Shown here one piece after another: positions 14,614 through 14,896 of a DNA stretch of 14,896 bases. Every line of letters starts with the position of its first letter. Within the stretch, counting starts at the first letter, position 1. This stretch comes from Nitrospirota bacterium (GTDB lineage Bacteria; Nitrospirota; Thermodesulfovibrionia; Thermodesulfovibrionales; JdFR-88). Location of the stretch: positions 1 through 14,896 of the forward strand of contig JAKAMR010000069.1 in assembly GCA_021812785.1 (NCBI GenBank), given 5' to 3'. The notes under the pieces were generated by a model. That model was not told where the DNA came from, did no database searches, and worked only from the letters and a program-made list of their open reading frames with translations. The translations under genes were made by a program, and so were the position numbers.

Positions 14614-14896
14614 TTAAGAGAGCAGTTCCTTTACCTTCCTAAGCAAAAAGGAGGGGGTGACCGGCTTGACGATGAAGTTTAATCCCTCTTCAAGCAGCCC
14701 TTCCTTGCTGACGACGTCCTGAGCGTAGCCGCTCAGGAAGATTGCCTTGATGCCCGGGGCCTTGCTGCGGATCTCATCATATGCCTCTTTCCCGTTCATT
14801 TTGGGCATAAAGATATCCGAAAGAAAGAGTCGGATTACATCCTTATTCTCTCTGAATTTCTCCACGGCCTCCAGGCCATCTGCGGCGGTGATGACC
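14614..14896 (-). CDS. C-terminal receiver domain, probably of a hybrid histidine kinase (5' end outside window)
   Basis: The frame is open from the right edge to a TAA at 14616-14614; 93 residues plus stop are visible. It reads as the last part of a CheY-like receiver: AADGLEAVEKF, then LFLSDIFMPKMNGKEAYDEI with the phosphoacceptor Asp, IFLSGYAQDVV with the conserved Ser, and LNFIVKPVTPSFLLRKVKEL with the conserved Lys. The wording NGKEAYDEI, LSGY and EEGLNFIVKP is typical of the receiver at the C-terminus of PAS-domain hybrid kinases, so that is the likely protein, though a stand-alone response regulator cannot be excluded. The domain closes the protein with no output domain. An internal GTG at 14865 is not taken as the start because the conserved receiver sequence continues upstream of it. 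Any link to Kdp control is speculative. Confidence 0.85.
   Translation of the reverse strand, partial: VITAADGLEAVEKFRENKDVIRLFLSDIFMPKMNGKEAYDEIRSKAPGIKAIFLSGYAQDVVSKEGLLEEGLNFIVKPVTPSFLLRKVKELLS

Overview
The window reads as a stretch of chromosome from a GC-rich bacterium. Genes are dense and intact, ribosome binding sites are mostly clear, and ATA is used freely for isoleucine. Protein style (a transaldolase of the long mycobacterial/cyanobacterial type, a short YqeC-type 6-phosphogluconate dehydrogenase, a hybrid-kinase receiver) suggests a Nitrospirota or Desulfobacterota-like lineage. That placement is a weak inference from memory, not from a search. I saw no insertion sequence, phage gene, CRISPR array, tRNA or rRNA.

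Left third (1-5700) is a pentose phosphate pathway island. The 3' end of a transketolase gene (tkt) is followed by transaldolase (tal) on the + strand. Facing them on the - strand is an operon read rpiB, zwf, pgl, gnd. Together they encode all three steps of the oxidative branch plus a pentose isomerase, transketolase and transaldolase of the non-oxidative branch; only ribulose-phosphate epimerase (rpe) is not seen here. A near-consensus sigma-70 promoter lies just upstream of rpiB, with a perfect 14-bp inverted repeat further upstream that could be an operator.

Middle and right (5915-14241) is a complete high-affinity potassium uptake locus on the - strand, read from the right: a 26-residue single-helix ORF, kdpF, kdpA, kdpB, kdpC, a strong intrinsic terminator, then the sensor kinase kdpD and response regulator kdpE. 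kdpF and kdpA overlap by ATGA, and kdpD and kdpE abut as TGAGTG. The terminator between kdpC and kdpD separates structural from regulatory genes, so kdpDE probably has its own promoter or depends on readthrough.

Upstream of the Kdp operon is a 372-base gap with an AT-rich segment resembling, in wording and spacing, the E. coli KdpE operator as I remember it. Beyond it, running off the right edge, is the C-terminal receiver domain of what is probably a hybrid histidine kinase.

Most of the window is well-known biology. The least described elements are the 26-residue ORF ahead of kdpF, the KdpE-like site, the operon split by a terminator, the insertion in KdpA and the apparent NAD-type Rossmann fold in Gnd.
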